NCBI RefSeq assembly: GCF_001667775.1
Contig: NZ_LZJI01000203.1
Span: forward strand, 62,001-126,000
Reading direction: 5' to 3'
From: Mycobacterium sp. E1747
Lineage (GTDB): Bacteria > Actinomycetota > Actinomycetes > Mycobacteriales > Mycobacteriaceae
Length of the DNA stretch: 64,000 nt
Notes under the pieces: model-generated
Databases searched by the model: none
Seen by the model: only the letters and a program-made list of their open reading frames with translations
What the model was told of the DNA's origin: nothing
In this document: one piece after another, positions 1 to 7,788 of the stretch
How the letters are laid out: the number at the start of each line of letters is the position of its first letter
Position numbering within the stretch: position 1 is the first letter of the stretch
Position numbers and translations under genes: made by a program

Positions 1-16
1 GAGCCATGCTCGGGGG

Positions 17-36
17 CCGCTCCATGTCTGGAGCGG
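17..36 (-). terminator. Hairpin just after the TIR gene stop
   Basis: Perfect 7-bp inverted repeat (CCGCTCC / GGAGCGG) with a 6-nt loop, starting directly after the TAA stop of the TIR gene. There is no T tract, which is common for mycobacterial hairpin terminators. It is the probable end of the two-gene minus-strand unit. Confidence 0.5.
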
Positions 37-1554
37 TTACTGGCTCACCTTCGCGGCTATCTGCCCGGCGAGCTTGCCGGCCTGACCGGTCTCGGCGTCG
101 GGGCCGCACAGCAGCAGGTCAACGACCACACTGGACTCCGCGTGCAGGGCGTGGTGGCAGATCCGGGCGCCGTCCGCCTGCGTCCGCTCCTGGAAGATCT
201 TCGGCACGGCCCCGGTGACCTCACCGAACTTCCATTCGCTGGTCTTGCCGTTATAGGTCAGCGTGATCGATTGCCCGGCGCACGTCTTCCATCTGTCCGC
301 CGATGCCTGCACGAACGCGGTGGCCTTGTCGGGCGAGGAAAACTGCACGACCGCTTCGTAGATGCGGTGCGCCTGGTTCTCACCGGGGGTGTGTACGGCT
401 TGGCCGCTTACGCCGGTGTAGCCGTCCGCCCCCGTGTAGGCCGATTCTTCGATGGGTTCGAATTCGCCCTTGCAATCCGGATTGGACAGCGTCGGCTTGA
501 AGTTGCGTAGCTGCGCGGCCTTATCGGAGACCACCAAATTCGGGTCGCCCACGACGGCACCGACCTCGGCGGCGCCGAGGAGATAGGCGTCCAGCTTCGA
601 GGCGTTCCCGGAATTGGGCTCGTTCGGCGCCGGGTTGACGGCGGTCTGAGCCGACGTCGCACCGCTGCCGGCCTTCGGAGTGGGCTTGGTCTTGCCGCCC
701 TGCGTGGTGAATACGACGACGATTGCGATCACCGCGATCACCGCGGCGGCGGCGCCGCCGATGATGAGCAGCCGCTTGTTGGATCCACCTGCCGGCTCGG
801 GCGCCGCGGCCCTGGCGGATATGCCGGCGGCCGGCTGTGCCGCGGGCGGCGCCGGTGCCTGCGCCTCGCCGGCGTTCGCCGCCGCCGGCGAACCGCCCTT
901 GGACTCGATCTCAGCCAGCACGTTGTCGATTTCGGTGCGGGTCCGGTAGGTGACATCGTGGCGCAGGCGCAGCATGCGCAGCAGCTGGGCGATGTCGCCG
1001 CGGGCGCTGGGGTCATCCCCGTCCTCGTCGAATCCCTGCCTTAGCTCGATCAGCAGCTGGGTCTGCTGCTGCGGGCTGAGCTCTTTTTCGGCCAGGGTGT
1101 TGCCCAACCGGGTGATGTACCCGAACGGCACCGGCGGCTCTTCGGGCAGCGGATCGGGCAACGGCACCGGCTTGCTTTGCAGCGCGTGTACCGCGGTGAC
1201 CAGTTGAATCCCGGCATCGACGGTCGGTTCGCGGTAGTCGATGATCTGCAACGCGGCAAGGGGATTCACCCGCATGCTGTCGATGTCGCCGATCCGAACC
1301 GGAAGGATCGGCCGGTTGAGCGCCCTCGCGTACCGCAACTCGGCCTGACTGGGCTTGGACTGAAGCCAATTGTTGGACAGCGCCACGATGAACACGTCAC
1401 ACGAGCGGATCTGCTCGAGGATCTTGTTCCACCAGGAGTCACCGCCGCCGAGCTCTTGATCGAACCAAACCTGTTGTTGCGCGCGGCGAAGCGCGGTCGT
1501 CAGGGCGTCGACCGTCGCCCTGTCCTGGCTCGAGTAGCTGATGAACAGCGGCAT
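37..1554 (-). CDS. TIR-domain membrane protein with PknH_C-type extracytoplasmic sensor domain
   Basis: 505 aa. Residues 1-125 form a TIR domain: the start MPLFISYSSQD is the TIR box 1, and SNNWLQSKPSQAEL places Glu72 where the catalytic glutamate of NAD-cleaving TIR domains lies. A linker rich in Pro and Ala follows, then one membrane helix at about 261-284. The exported C-terminal half (about 320-505) has the pattern of the PknH_C family, the sensor domain of the mycobacterial kinase PknH and some lipoproteins: an AAEVGAVVGDP motif, four cysteines (361, 425, 466, 483) and a late VVVDLLLCG strand. Predicted topology is TIR inside, sensor outside. The start has a GGAG site. The gene lies 118 bp downstream of the RyR/RCK gene on the same strand. 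Domain calls are from motifs; the enzymatic activity is inferred. Confidence 0.85.
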   Translation of the reverse strand: MPLFISYSSQDRATVDALTTALRRAQQQVWFDQELGGGDSWWNKILEQIRSCDVFIVALSNNWLQSKPSQAELRYARALNRPILPVRIGDIDSMRVNPLAALQIIDYREPTVDAGIQLVTAVHALQSKPVPLPDPLPEEPPVPFGYITRLGNTLAEKELSPQQQTQLLIELRQGFDEDGDDPSARGDIAQLLRMLRLRHDVTYRTRTEIDNVLAEIESKGGSPAAANAGEAQAPAPPAAQPAAGISARAAAPEPAGGSNKRLLIIGGAAAAVIAVIAIVVVFTTQGGKTKPTPKAGSGATSAQTAVNPAPNEPNSGNASKLDAYLLGAAEVGAVVGDPNLVVSDKAAQLRNFKPTLSNPDCKGEFEPIEESAYTGADGYTGVSGQAVHTPGENQAHRIYEAVVQFSSPDKATAFVQASADRWKTCAGQSITLTYNGKTSEWKFGEVTGAVPKIFQERTQADGARICHHALHAESSVVVDLLLCGPDAETGQAGKLAGQIAAKVSQ

Positions 1555-1592
1555 TGCGGGTCTCCTACGGGGAGGCGTAGCAAACGAAGGGG

Positions 1593-1633
1593 CGGTATCG
1601 GTGCGTGCGGCTATTACGCATGCGCCGATACCG
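1593..1633. repeat. Long hairpin between the RyR and TIR genes
   Basis: Arms of 17 bp (1593-1609 and 1617-1633) pair with two mismatches around the loop GCTATTA. It lies in the 118-bp gap between the two minus-strand genes. It could be an attenuating hairpin that sets the ratio of the two products, an mRNA processing site, or an operator. No T tract follows. Confidence 0.6.
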
Positions 1634-1672
1634 TATCAGTGTCCGGGCGGGTCGGACTGCGCAAATTTCCAC

Positions 1673-4048
1673 TCAGCCGCGCTCGCCGTCCAACGCGGAA
1701 GCCTCCTCGGGCGGGTGGAATTCGGCATAGCGGCGGGCGAATTCGACTCCGGGAACCGGCCATTGTTCGCCGGTGGATCCGCGGACCACCCAGTCGCCCT
1801 CCGCCGCGATCGTGGGCCCTTCCAAAGTGTTTATGGTCTCGCCCGGGTAGGCGGGGCGAGCCTGGACGCACCCCTTTCGTCGCCAACGCCCGTCGCCGGC
1901 GGGCTCATACGTGTCCCGGAAGATGTCGTCGCGCACCGACCACACCTTGCCGTCCTCCTGCACGGCCCAGTCACCGGCGTCAGCCCGCATCGTGTGCCCC
2001 GAATCCGACGCCCATGTCCACGGGGCGCTTCGTTGTTCGGCGGCCACCGTCCCCACCCGGGTGAAGGATCGCCACAGCGGCCGCGACCGGAAGCCCAACT
2101 GGCGCAGGCTCCACAACGTCCCCGCCAGGCTGCGCACGGCGGCGTTGAGTAAGGTGGGATCGTTCTCGACCGCCGGCCAGTCGACCAGCTTGTCGTGGAT
2201 CTTGCGCGAATCGTCGCGCGCAGAACCGTATCTCCAGCCGTTGCGGCGGTAGTAGCGGCACCAATCCTCATGCTCGGCCCGGGCCATGCTCATTGCCGAA
2301 TCGCGGTCGAAGCCCATCAAGGCAAGCTGTTCCAGGGGCGGGAGATCCGCCATCTCGTGGCCCGACAGCTGTGCCGGGGGACTGCCCCAGGTGTTCCAGG
2401 TGTGCCCCGCGATCTGCTCGACCATCCACAGCGCGTTGCGCACCTGCCGCCGGTTGGATCCGCGGTAGAACTCGTTGAGCTCGGCCCAGGGCATCGCGGC
2501 CGCCGACCGCGGCGCGTCCGGGTCGATCGTCGAGACATACCGCTCGTGGATCAACCTCGCCGCGCGCTCCCAGGCGTCCTGCACCTGGCCCTCCTGGCTG
2601 TCCAGCACCAACGAGTAGGACTGCAGCCGCCCGACCACCTGGATCGAGTCGTCGCTGATGCTGGTGTTCAGGTCGGAGGCGTAGATGGGCATGTCGGGAA
2701 AGCGGGCCGCCAGCCGGGCGGCGGTCGTTGCGGCGTGGGAGTCCACAAAGATCACGGCGCTGGTGGCGTGGTCGGCGTCGCCGATCAGCTTCAGCATGGT
2801 GGGAACGGTCGGTGCCTCCGCGGTCGCATCGATCGCGGGGCCCTCCGAGGCGAATCCGGCCTGCTGCCGGTAGAACTCGTGATCCGCCAAGTACTCCGCG
2901 GCGTCCTTTTCGACCAACGTCAGCGCGGGTAACGGCACCGCGCCGGGCGGGGTGTAGAAGTCGCGCTCCAGCGCCCGCTGCGTCAGGTCCGCGCACAGCG
3001 CTAACGTCAATTGTGATGTGCCGCATACGAATACGCGCTTCGTTCGCCCGCTCGCAATGATGCCGTCGAGCAATCTGCCGGCGGTCACCTCGTACTTGCC
3101 GACCACGTCCGCCGCCCAACGGGTGTCCGAGCCGCCGAATTGTTGGGCCCGCCAGGCCTGGGCCAGCCACGGGTCGTCCATCCGCACGATCAGCGGCAAC
3201 CGCCGTTTGCGGGCGACCTCGTCGAGTCGACGGCTGATCAGGTCCAGCCACAGCAGGTTGATCGCCGGGTCGGGCGCCATCAGATAAAGCCGGGATAGGT
3301 TGCGCCACAGCCGCAACGACACCAGCGTGGACGGGTTGTTGAAGTCCACCAGGACCACCCGCGCGCCCTGCCTGCGAGCCCGCTGCACCCGGTCGTCGCT
3401 GGCGCCGGTGATGACGACGAGCGTGCCGCGCCGGTCCAGTGTCCGCGCGACCGCGCTGACGATCGACTGCGTGTCCGCGTCGACGCCGACGATGGCCGTG
3501 ACGGAATCGGCCAGGTTGGCGCGCACCCGATCCACCTGAGATCGGAAGACTCCGACGACGACGCCGCCCAGTCCGGTGAAGATCGCCGAGAGCGCCGCGA
3601 TGCGGGCCAGCTCCAGGCCGACCGGCGTGGGGTTGGGACAGGTTCGGCCGCCCACCGAAAAATCGCCGGTGCCGCCCTTGACCAGGCTGGCCGTCGCCAT
3701 CAGCGGGGTGAACAAGGCGGGATGGTTGGCGTCGTGGCAACCCCAGTAGGAGGTCAGGCCAAGGACCGCCGTCATCGGGACCAGGCTTGCGATCAGGGTG
3801 AAGGAAACCCCCACCATCCGATGGCTTCCGCCGGAGCGGAAGGTCAGCACCGACGCGGCGATCAACACGGTCACCACGATCGCCAGCGTCGGCATCGATC
3901 CCGGCCGGCCGAACCATGCGAGGGCCGGCGGCAGCGCGTCGATGATGCCGGGCTGCAGGTCCAAAACGGCCAGATAGACGATGAGGAGCAGGCCGACGGC
4001 GGTTACGCCCCAGCGCAAGATGGGCGAGGGTGTCCTGGTGGAGGGCAT
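1673..4048 (-). CDS. Four-TM protein with RCK/TrkA-N-like domains and a RyR domain
   Basis: 791 aa. Four membrane helices lie at about 12-32, 53-70, 79-101 and 146-168. The loop between the third and fourth holds Cys104 and Cys137. Two Rossmann-like segments follow (about 183-300 and 337-480), each with the strand and acidic end expected of TrkA-N/RCK nucleotide-binding domains (VVLVDF; ALTLVE). Residues 583-635 match the RyR domain of ryanodine receptors, with the LAxxHxxW-type helix (MARAEHEDW), NGWRYG and the KxHxxLVxW segment. The tail has two repeats of a GDW.V...W.V...F...Y pattern (about 690-716 and 750-778) that resembles PGDYG-type modules. The architecture suggests a nucleotide-gated membrane protein. 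Four helices without a visible K+ selectivity filter make a classical channel uncertain. Upstream partner of the TIR gene. Confidence 0.75.
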   Translation of the reverse strand: MPSTRTPSPILRWGVTAVGLLLIVYLAVLDLQPGIIDALPPALAWFGRPGSMPTLAIVVTVLIAASVLTFRSGGSHRMVGVSFTLIASLVPMTAVLGLTSYWGCHDANHPALFTPLMATASLVKGGTGDFSVGGRTCPNPTPVGLELARIAALSAIFTGLGGVVVGVFRSQVDRVRANLADSVTAIVGVDADTQSIVSAVARTLDRRGTLVVITGASDDRVQRARRQGARVVLVDFNNPSTLVSLRLWRNLSRLYLMAPDPAINLLWLDLISRRLDEVARKRRLPLIVRMDDPWLAQAWRAQQFGGSDTRWAADVVGKYEVTAGRLLDGIIASGRTKRVFVCGTSQLTLALCADLTQRALERDFYTPPGAVPLPALTLVEKDAAEYLADHEFYRQQAGFASEGPAIDATAEAPTVPTMLKLIGDADHATSAVIFVDSHAATTAARLAARFPDMPIYASDLNTSISDDSIQVVGRLQSYSLVLDSQEGQVQDAWERAARLIHERYVSTIDPDAPRSAAAMPWAELNEFYRGSNRRQVRNALWMVEQIAGHTWNTWGSPPAQLSGHEMADLPPLEQLALMGFDRDSAMSMARAEHEDWCRYYRRNGWRYGSARDDSRKIHDKLVDWPAVENDPTLLNAAVRSLAGTLWSLRQLGFRSRPLWRSFTRVGTVAAEQRSAPWTWASDSGHTMRADAGDWAVQEDGKVWSVRDDIFRDTYEPAGDGRWRRKGCVQARPAYPGETINTLEGPTIAAEGDWVVRGSTGEQWPVPGVEFARRYAEFHPPEEASALDGERG

Positions 4049-4177
4049 CCGCCGATCTCCCTTCGCGCGGTATCGGCTGTTCGGACGTCGAACAGTACAC
4101 GCAAAAGATGGGCCGAAGGCAATGATTCCGGGGCCGCGCGCATAGCCGAGTTGGCCACGCGGGCAACGGGTCGGAGG

Positions 4178-4897
4178 TTATCCGGCGTAACGGGAGAGCC
4201 GGGCGGAGAGGTGCGGCACCAGGCCGCCGTCGGCGTCCACCCGTTCCTCGACATAGGCTAGGTCGCCGCCCTCGACGATGCCGTAAAGCCGTTTGGCGCC
4301 GCCGACCAGGACACCCGATCGGCTGCGGGCCAGTGCGTCGGTCACCAACTCCCACGACGACTGAGTGCGCGGCCGTCCGTAGAACAGCTCCACGTAGCCG
4401 GCCGAATGGGCCAGCAGCAATTCGATCGCCTGCGACTCGCTGGGGTCGTCGGGATCGCTGACGAAACGCCAGAACCCGGTCTCGCGCAAACCGCGCTCCT
4501 GGTAGTCGCCCGCCTCGCTGAGCCGCCACGAGCGGGATTCCCAATTCAGGTAGTCACCGCCGTCGTGCGATACCACGATCTGCTGGCCGAAGCGGTAATC
4601 CCCGTCATGCCCGCGGCCCTCGCCGTGCCCGCGCCACACACCCACCAGCGGCAGCAGCGCCAGCAAGGCGTCGTTCAGGTTGGCGCCTTCACGCAGGTTG
4701 GCGGTGTCGGCGGGAAGCGGCAGATCGTCGAAGGCGGGGATGTTGCGGCCGGCGGTCAGCTTGGCGCGCTCAGCGGCGGCGGCCACCGCGCGGTCGCCAG
4801 AGCTCGCAGAACCCAGTGGTTCGTCGGAAGCCGTGCGCCACTCCTCACCATCGCTGGCGGGAGGTACCCCCGCTGGATCGTCGCCGGCGCGGGTCAC
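4178..4897 (-). CDS. Nitrobindin-like heme-binding protein (Rv0813c family)
   Basis: 239 aa. Beta-barrel protein of the nitrobindin / THAP4 heme-binding family. After a disordered N-terminus, residues from about 85 carry GVWRGHGEG, the family GxWxGxGxG motif. The C-terminus HLSARLSRYAG fits the end of the family, where the heme-proximal histidine lies. Family members bind ferric heme and isomerise peroxynitrite or scavenge NO. The GTG start overlaps the stop of the upstream 32-aa gene by 4 bp (GTGA), which supports this start and implies translational coupling. It matches the Rv0813c position next to sseC2. Confidence 0.85.
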   Translation of the reverse strand: MTRAGDDPAGVPPASDGEEWRTASDEPLGSASSGDRAVAAAAERAKLTAGRNIPAFDDLPLPADTANLREGANLNDALLALLPLVGVWRGHGEGRGHDGDYRFGQQIVVSHDGGDYLNWESRSWRLSEAGDYQERGLRETGFWRFVSDPDDPSESQAIELLLAHSAGYVELFYGRPRTQSSWELVTDALARSRSGVLVGGAKRLYGIVEGGDLAYVEERVDADGGLVPHLSARLSRYAG

Positions 4898-4992
4898 GAT
4901 TCATCGGTGATAAGCCGGTACAGCGTGTACAGCGCGAACCATGAGATCACCACGACCGCCACGACCAGCATGATCTCGAAGAAGAGCACCAC
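4894..4992 (-). CDS. 32-aa single-pass membrane peptide
   Basis: Short gene read directly from the sequence: GTG start at 4992 (or the next GTG codon at 4989), TGA at 4896-4894. The product begins VVLFFEIMLVVAVVV, continues with a hydrophobic stretch to about residue 22 and ends LYRLITDES. It is therefore one membrane helix with a short, probably cytoplasmic charged tail. Its stop overlaps the nitrobindin start in a GTGA tetranucleotide, which argues that it is translated. No function is known to me. A role in membrane placement or regulation of the neighbouring heme protein is speculation. Confidence 0.6.
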   Translation of the reverse strand: MVLFFEIMLVVAVVVISWFALYTLYRLITDES

Positions 4993-5052
4993 GGGGACAA
5001 GTCTATTCGTCTCTGTTCGCCCCGGGCGATCCCGGTCAGGGCAGCCGGGGCC

Positions 5053-5355
5053 TCAGGCGATTTTGACGTCCACCTCGTGGATGCCGGCGCCCGACGGGCT
5101 CACCACGGCGTTCCCGTTGCCGGAGGCCGACAGCGCCCGCAGCGTCCAGGACCCCGGCGCCGCGAAGAACCGGAAGTCGCCCGTGGCTGACGCGACGACC
5201 TCGGCGGTGAACTCGTCCGACGAGTCGAGCAGGCGGACAAACGCGCCGCCCACCGCCTGGCCATCGCTGTCGACGACGCGGCCTGTGATCACCGTTTCCT
5301 TCTCCAAGTCGACGCTGGCGGGCAACGTCACTCCTTGTTTCGGGGCAGAGCACAT
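5053..5355 (-). CDS. sseC2: SseC-family protein (DUF1416)
   Basis: 100 aa, the same length as M. tuberculosis SseC2 (Rv0814c) and close in sequence as I remember it (start MCSAPKQGVTLPASVDLEKE, end AGIHEVDVKI). A small beta-rich fold of the carboxypeptidase-regulatory type is suggested by VVDSDGQAVGGAFVRLLD. Its exact biochemical role is unknown; it always travels with the CysA rhodanese. The ATG lies one base after the cysA2 stop and the overlapping region supplies a GGGAAG site, so the two are co-translated. A longer frame upstream would run through cysA2 and is rejected. Confidence 0.93.
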   Translation of the reverse strand: MCSAPKQGVTLPASVDLEKETVITGRVVDSDGQAVGGAFVRLLDSSDEFTAEVVASATGDFRFFAAPGSWTLRALSASGNGNAVVSPSGAGIHEVDVKIA

Positions 5356-5356
5356 A

Positions 5357-6190
5357 TCAGCTTCCCAACTCGATCGGGGCACCCACCAGGGAGCCGTATT
5401 CCGTCCAACTTCCGTCGTAGTTCTTGACGTTCTCGTGGCCGAGTAATTCCCGGAGCACGAACCAGGTATGCGAAGACCGCTCACCGATCCGGCAATACGC
5501 GATCGTTTCCTTGGAGCCGTCCAACCCGGCGTCGGCGTACAGCTTGGCCAGATCCTCGTCGGACTTGAACGTGCCGTCCTCGTTGGCCGCCTTGCTCCAC
5601 GGCACGTTGATCGCCCCGGGAATGTGGCCGGGCCGCTGGCTCTGCTCCTGCGGGAGGTGCGCCGGCGCCAAGATCTTGCCCGAGAACTCGTCGGGCGAAC
5701 GCACGTCGACGAGATTCTTGGTGTTGATGGCCGCGATGACCTCGTCGCGGAACGCGCGGATGGTGTTGTCCGGCGCGGCCGCGGTGTACGAGGTGGCCGG
5801 CCTGCTGACGGTGTCGCTGGACAGTTCGCGCCCGTCGAGTTCCCACTTTTTGCGGCCGCCGTCGAGCAGCTTGACCTTGTCGTGCCCGTACAGCTTGAAG
5901 TACCAGTAGGCGTAGGCGGCGAACCAGTTGTTGTTGCCGCCGTAGAGGATCACCGTGTCGTCATTGGCGACGCCTCGCTCGCTGAGCAGTTTCGAGAATT
6001 GCTGCGCGTCGACGAAGTCCCGCTTGACCGGGTCCTGCAGGTCGGAGCGCCAGTCCAGCCTGATCGCGCCGGGGATGTGGCCGGTGTCGTATGCGCTGGT
6101 GTCCTCGTCGACTTCCACGAAGACGACACCGGCGGCGTCGAGATTGCTCTCGGCCCAGTCCGCGGAGACCAGGACGTCGGAGCGTGCCAT
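5357..6190 (-). CDS. cysA2: Thiosulfate sulfurtransferase (rhodanese)
   Basis: 277 aa, the length of Rv0815c. Two rhodanese domains in tandem: an inactive N-terminal one (about 1-145) and a catalytic C-terminal one (about 155-277) with the active-site loop CRIGERS at Cys233. It transfers sulfane sulfur from thiosulfate, in mycobacteria probably in sulfur delivery for cofactors and MoCo-related thiolation. The ATG at 6190 has an AAGGA site 8 bp upstream; the extra 38 codons possible upstream are non-homologous. Second gene of the operon that starts at the polycysteine uORF. Confidence 0.95.
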   Translation of the reverse strand: MARSDVLVSADWAESNLDAAGVVFVEVDEDTSAYDTGHIPGAIRLDWRSDLQDPVKRDFVDAQQFSKLLSERGVANDDTVILYGGNNNWFAAYAYWYFKLYGHDKVKLLDGGRKKWELDGRELSSDTVSRPATSYTAAAPDNTIRAFRDEVIAAINTKNLVDVRSPDEFSGKILAPAHLPQEQSQRPGHIPGAINVPWSKAANEDGTFKSDEDLAKLYADAGLDGSKETIAYCRIGERSSHTWFVLRELLGHENVKNYDGSWTEYGSLVGAPIELGS

Positions 6191-6224
6191 GCGGTGATCC
6201 TTTCGATCGCTTTCTAAAAACGGG

Positions 6225-6695
6225 TCATGCGTTGCGCGCGGCGCTTCGGAAGCGCGCGACCAGCGGGTAGAGCTGGCAGCCCAGGCAGATGCCGAAGGCC
6301 GCATTCAGGAAGGCGGCGGTGAGTGCCGCGGCGGTGGCGACGACGCCGACCAAAAAGGCACCCGCGGCGAACGCGACGACGCCGACGACCGCGAAGATCA
6401 GGCCGACGAGTTGGGCGAACTTCAGCGGTGCGACCGGTTCGCGTTCCTCGACAGGGCCGAGGCGGGGCGCCACGAAGCGGGCGAATATGCGCCCGTACGG
6501 GTGCCTGCGCGGGCCGCCGGCGGCGCCGATCGCGAAGATGATGGCCTGCACGCCGAGAACGACGGCCGCCGCCAGCGGGCTGACGGCGGACACGGCGAGG
6601 GTGATGACCAGGACCGCGGTCGTCACCCAGGCGGCGAACCTGGGACCACGCACGTCGACGATGTCCGGCTGGGTTGTGGTGTTGCTGCTCGGCAC
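6225..6695 (-). CDS. DUF4395 membrane protein
   Basis: 156 aa with about four hydrophobic helices (about 20-60 and 90-140) and a CLGC motif (GICLGCQLYP) near the C-terminus. DUF4395 proteins sit next to thioredoxin-like proteins and rhodaneses in actinobacteria and are thought to take part in sulfur or thiol handling at the membrane; the function is not established. The GTG start has an AGGAG site 8 bp upstream. No thioredoxin (ThiX) gene, which accompanies this operon in M. tuberculosis, is present in the window. First protein gene after the uORF. Confidence 0.85.
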   Translation of the reverse strand: MPSSNTTTQPDIVDVRGPRFAAWVTTAVLVITLAVSAVSPLAAAVVLGVQAIIFAIGAAGGPRRHPYGRIFARFVAPRLGPVEEREPVAPLKFAQLVGLIFAVVGVVAFAAGAFLVGVVATAAALTAAFLNAAFGICLGCQLYPLVARFRSAARNA

Positions 6696-6803
6696 GGTAC
6701 TACTCCTGGATACGCCTGTTGCTTATGGGAACGAACGACGGGAGACGGGCCTCGGTAACGTCCCGGGGTTGCTCCGAGTGCTTACGCGAAAGCGCGCGGC
6801 GAC

Positions 6804-6893
6804 TCAGCAGCTACAGCGACAGCAACAGCCCGCGGTGCGGCACAGGTCGACTGCGCGGCGTTGGGTGAGCAGAGGCTCAAGGCGGGCTAGCAC
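6804..6893 (-). CDS. Leaderless polycysteine uORF (cysteine-responsive attenuator peptide)
   Basis: 29-codon frame too short for ordinary gene finding. GTG at 6893, TGA at 6806-6804. The peptide ends VDLCRTAGCCCRCSC, with six Cys in its last dozen or so residues. A promoter 7 bp upstream of the GTG implies a leaderless transcript. Leaderless polycysteine uORFs are known in mycobacteria to attenuate downstream sulfur operons according to Cys-tRNA supply, including the cysA2 operon. The DUF4395 gene starts 108 bp further on. The identification rests on sequence and context. Confidence 0.8.
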   Translation of the reverse strand: MLARLEPLLTQRRAVDLCRTAGCCCRCSC

Positions 6894-6900
6894 GTCGGCA

Positions 6901-6928
6901 AGCTTACCGAATGAGAGACGGCGATCAA
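6901..6928 (-). promoter_or_regulatory. Promoter of the uORF-DUF4395-cysA2-sseC2 operon
   Basis: -35 TTGATC (6928-6923), 16-bp spacer, -10 TAAGCT (6906-6901). Seven bases then lead to the G of the uORF GTG start, the spacing expected when transcription starts at the initiation codon. Confidence 0.65.
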
Positions 6929-6975
6929 ATTTACGGCAATCGCCGCGCATACCGCGGGCCGCGGCGCCGGCCGGC

Positions 6976-7788
6976 TCACGACTGCCTGAAGCCGTCCAGG
7001 TTGACGGTGACCCCGTAGCTGATGCCTTCGATGATGATGTCGGAGCCGCGCGCCCCCTCGGTCTTGGGTGCCACCCCGAATGGAAGCCGCTGGTTGGCCA
7101 GCCGGGCCGTGAATGCCCGCAGCACCGCGTCCCGCTTGTCATCCGGAACCGTTTGGTCCGCGGTGTCCGCCCCGGTCAGGACGCCGGTCGGGGTGATCAC
7201 CAGCGTCGCCGGGTCGTCCGGGGCGATGGAGAGGTCCACGGAGACGCTGACCCGGTGTTCGAAGTTGGCCGAGTGTGGGGTGCCGCTGAACACCACACCG
7301 TGGCTGTCGGAGATGCCCGACGCGGTGACGCCACCGGTGGCGGTGTTGGTTTCCTTGGGCGGCGCCTCGACCATCAGATCGCTGATGCCCATGTACCGGC
7401 CCAGGTGCGTCGAGTCGATGATGACGCGGCTTTCCAGCTTGCCCACCGACAGCTTGGCTTCCGGCCCGATCAGCCACGACGCGTGGCTCAGGTCGACCGA
7501 GTACATCGTGGCTTCGAGGGTGGCCTTGCCGACCGTCGCGTGGTCGACGGCGTTGGCCTTGATCTCCAGCTGGTTGTAGTGGTCGCGCATCGCCTGGGGG
7601 ATGAAGGGGAACGCCACGATCGCCACGAACGGGTCGGACCGCAAATTGGCCGCTTTACGCACGCTGCACGACAGCCGGTATTCGGCGTAGATGCTGCTCC
7701 CGTAGTCGATGGCGACCGCGCCGGCCACCACCACGGCCACGGCGATCCCCGCCGCCGCCACCGCCACCGCCACCTTGCGCACCCGCAT
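6976..7788 (-). CDS. lmeA: LmeA-family phospholipid-binding protein (DUF2993)
   Basis: 270 aa from ATG 7788. One N-terminal signal/membrane helix (about 8-26) is followed by a periplasmic DUF2993 domain; the family feature is a long beta-rich fold with SVGKLESRVIIDSTHLGRYMG-type strands that binds phospholipid. LmeA (Rv0817c) is needed for full mannan elongation of lipomannan and lipoarabinomannan. The reading frame is open up to 7881 and a GTG start at 7848 is possible, but 270 aa matches the known family length. Divergent from glnR. Confidence 0.85.
   Translation of the reverse strand: MRVRKVAVAVAAAGIAVAVVVAGAVAIDYGSSIYAEYRLSCSVRKAANLRSDPFVAIVAFPFIPQAMRDHYNQLEIKANAVDHATVGKATLEATMYSVDLSHASWLIGPEAKLSVGKLESRVIIDSTHLGRYMGISDLMVEAPPKETNTATGGVTASGISDSHGVVFSGTPHSANFEHRVSVSVDLSIAPDDPATLVITPTGVLTGADTADQTVPDDKRDAVLRAFTARLANQRLPFGVAPKTEGARGSDIIIEGISYGVTVNLDGFRQS

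Noticed and set aside
2268..4544. 758-aa open frame on the minus strand
   Set aside because: Arg/Gly/Pro-rich shadow of the RyR/RCK gene; crosses the real gene boundary and has no homology.
5356..5484. N-terminal extension of the SseC frame
   Set aside because: Lies inside cysA2 and does not match the family start.
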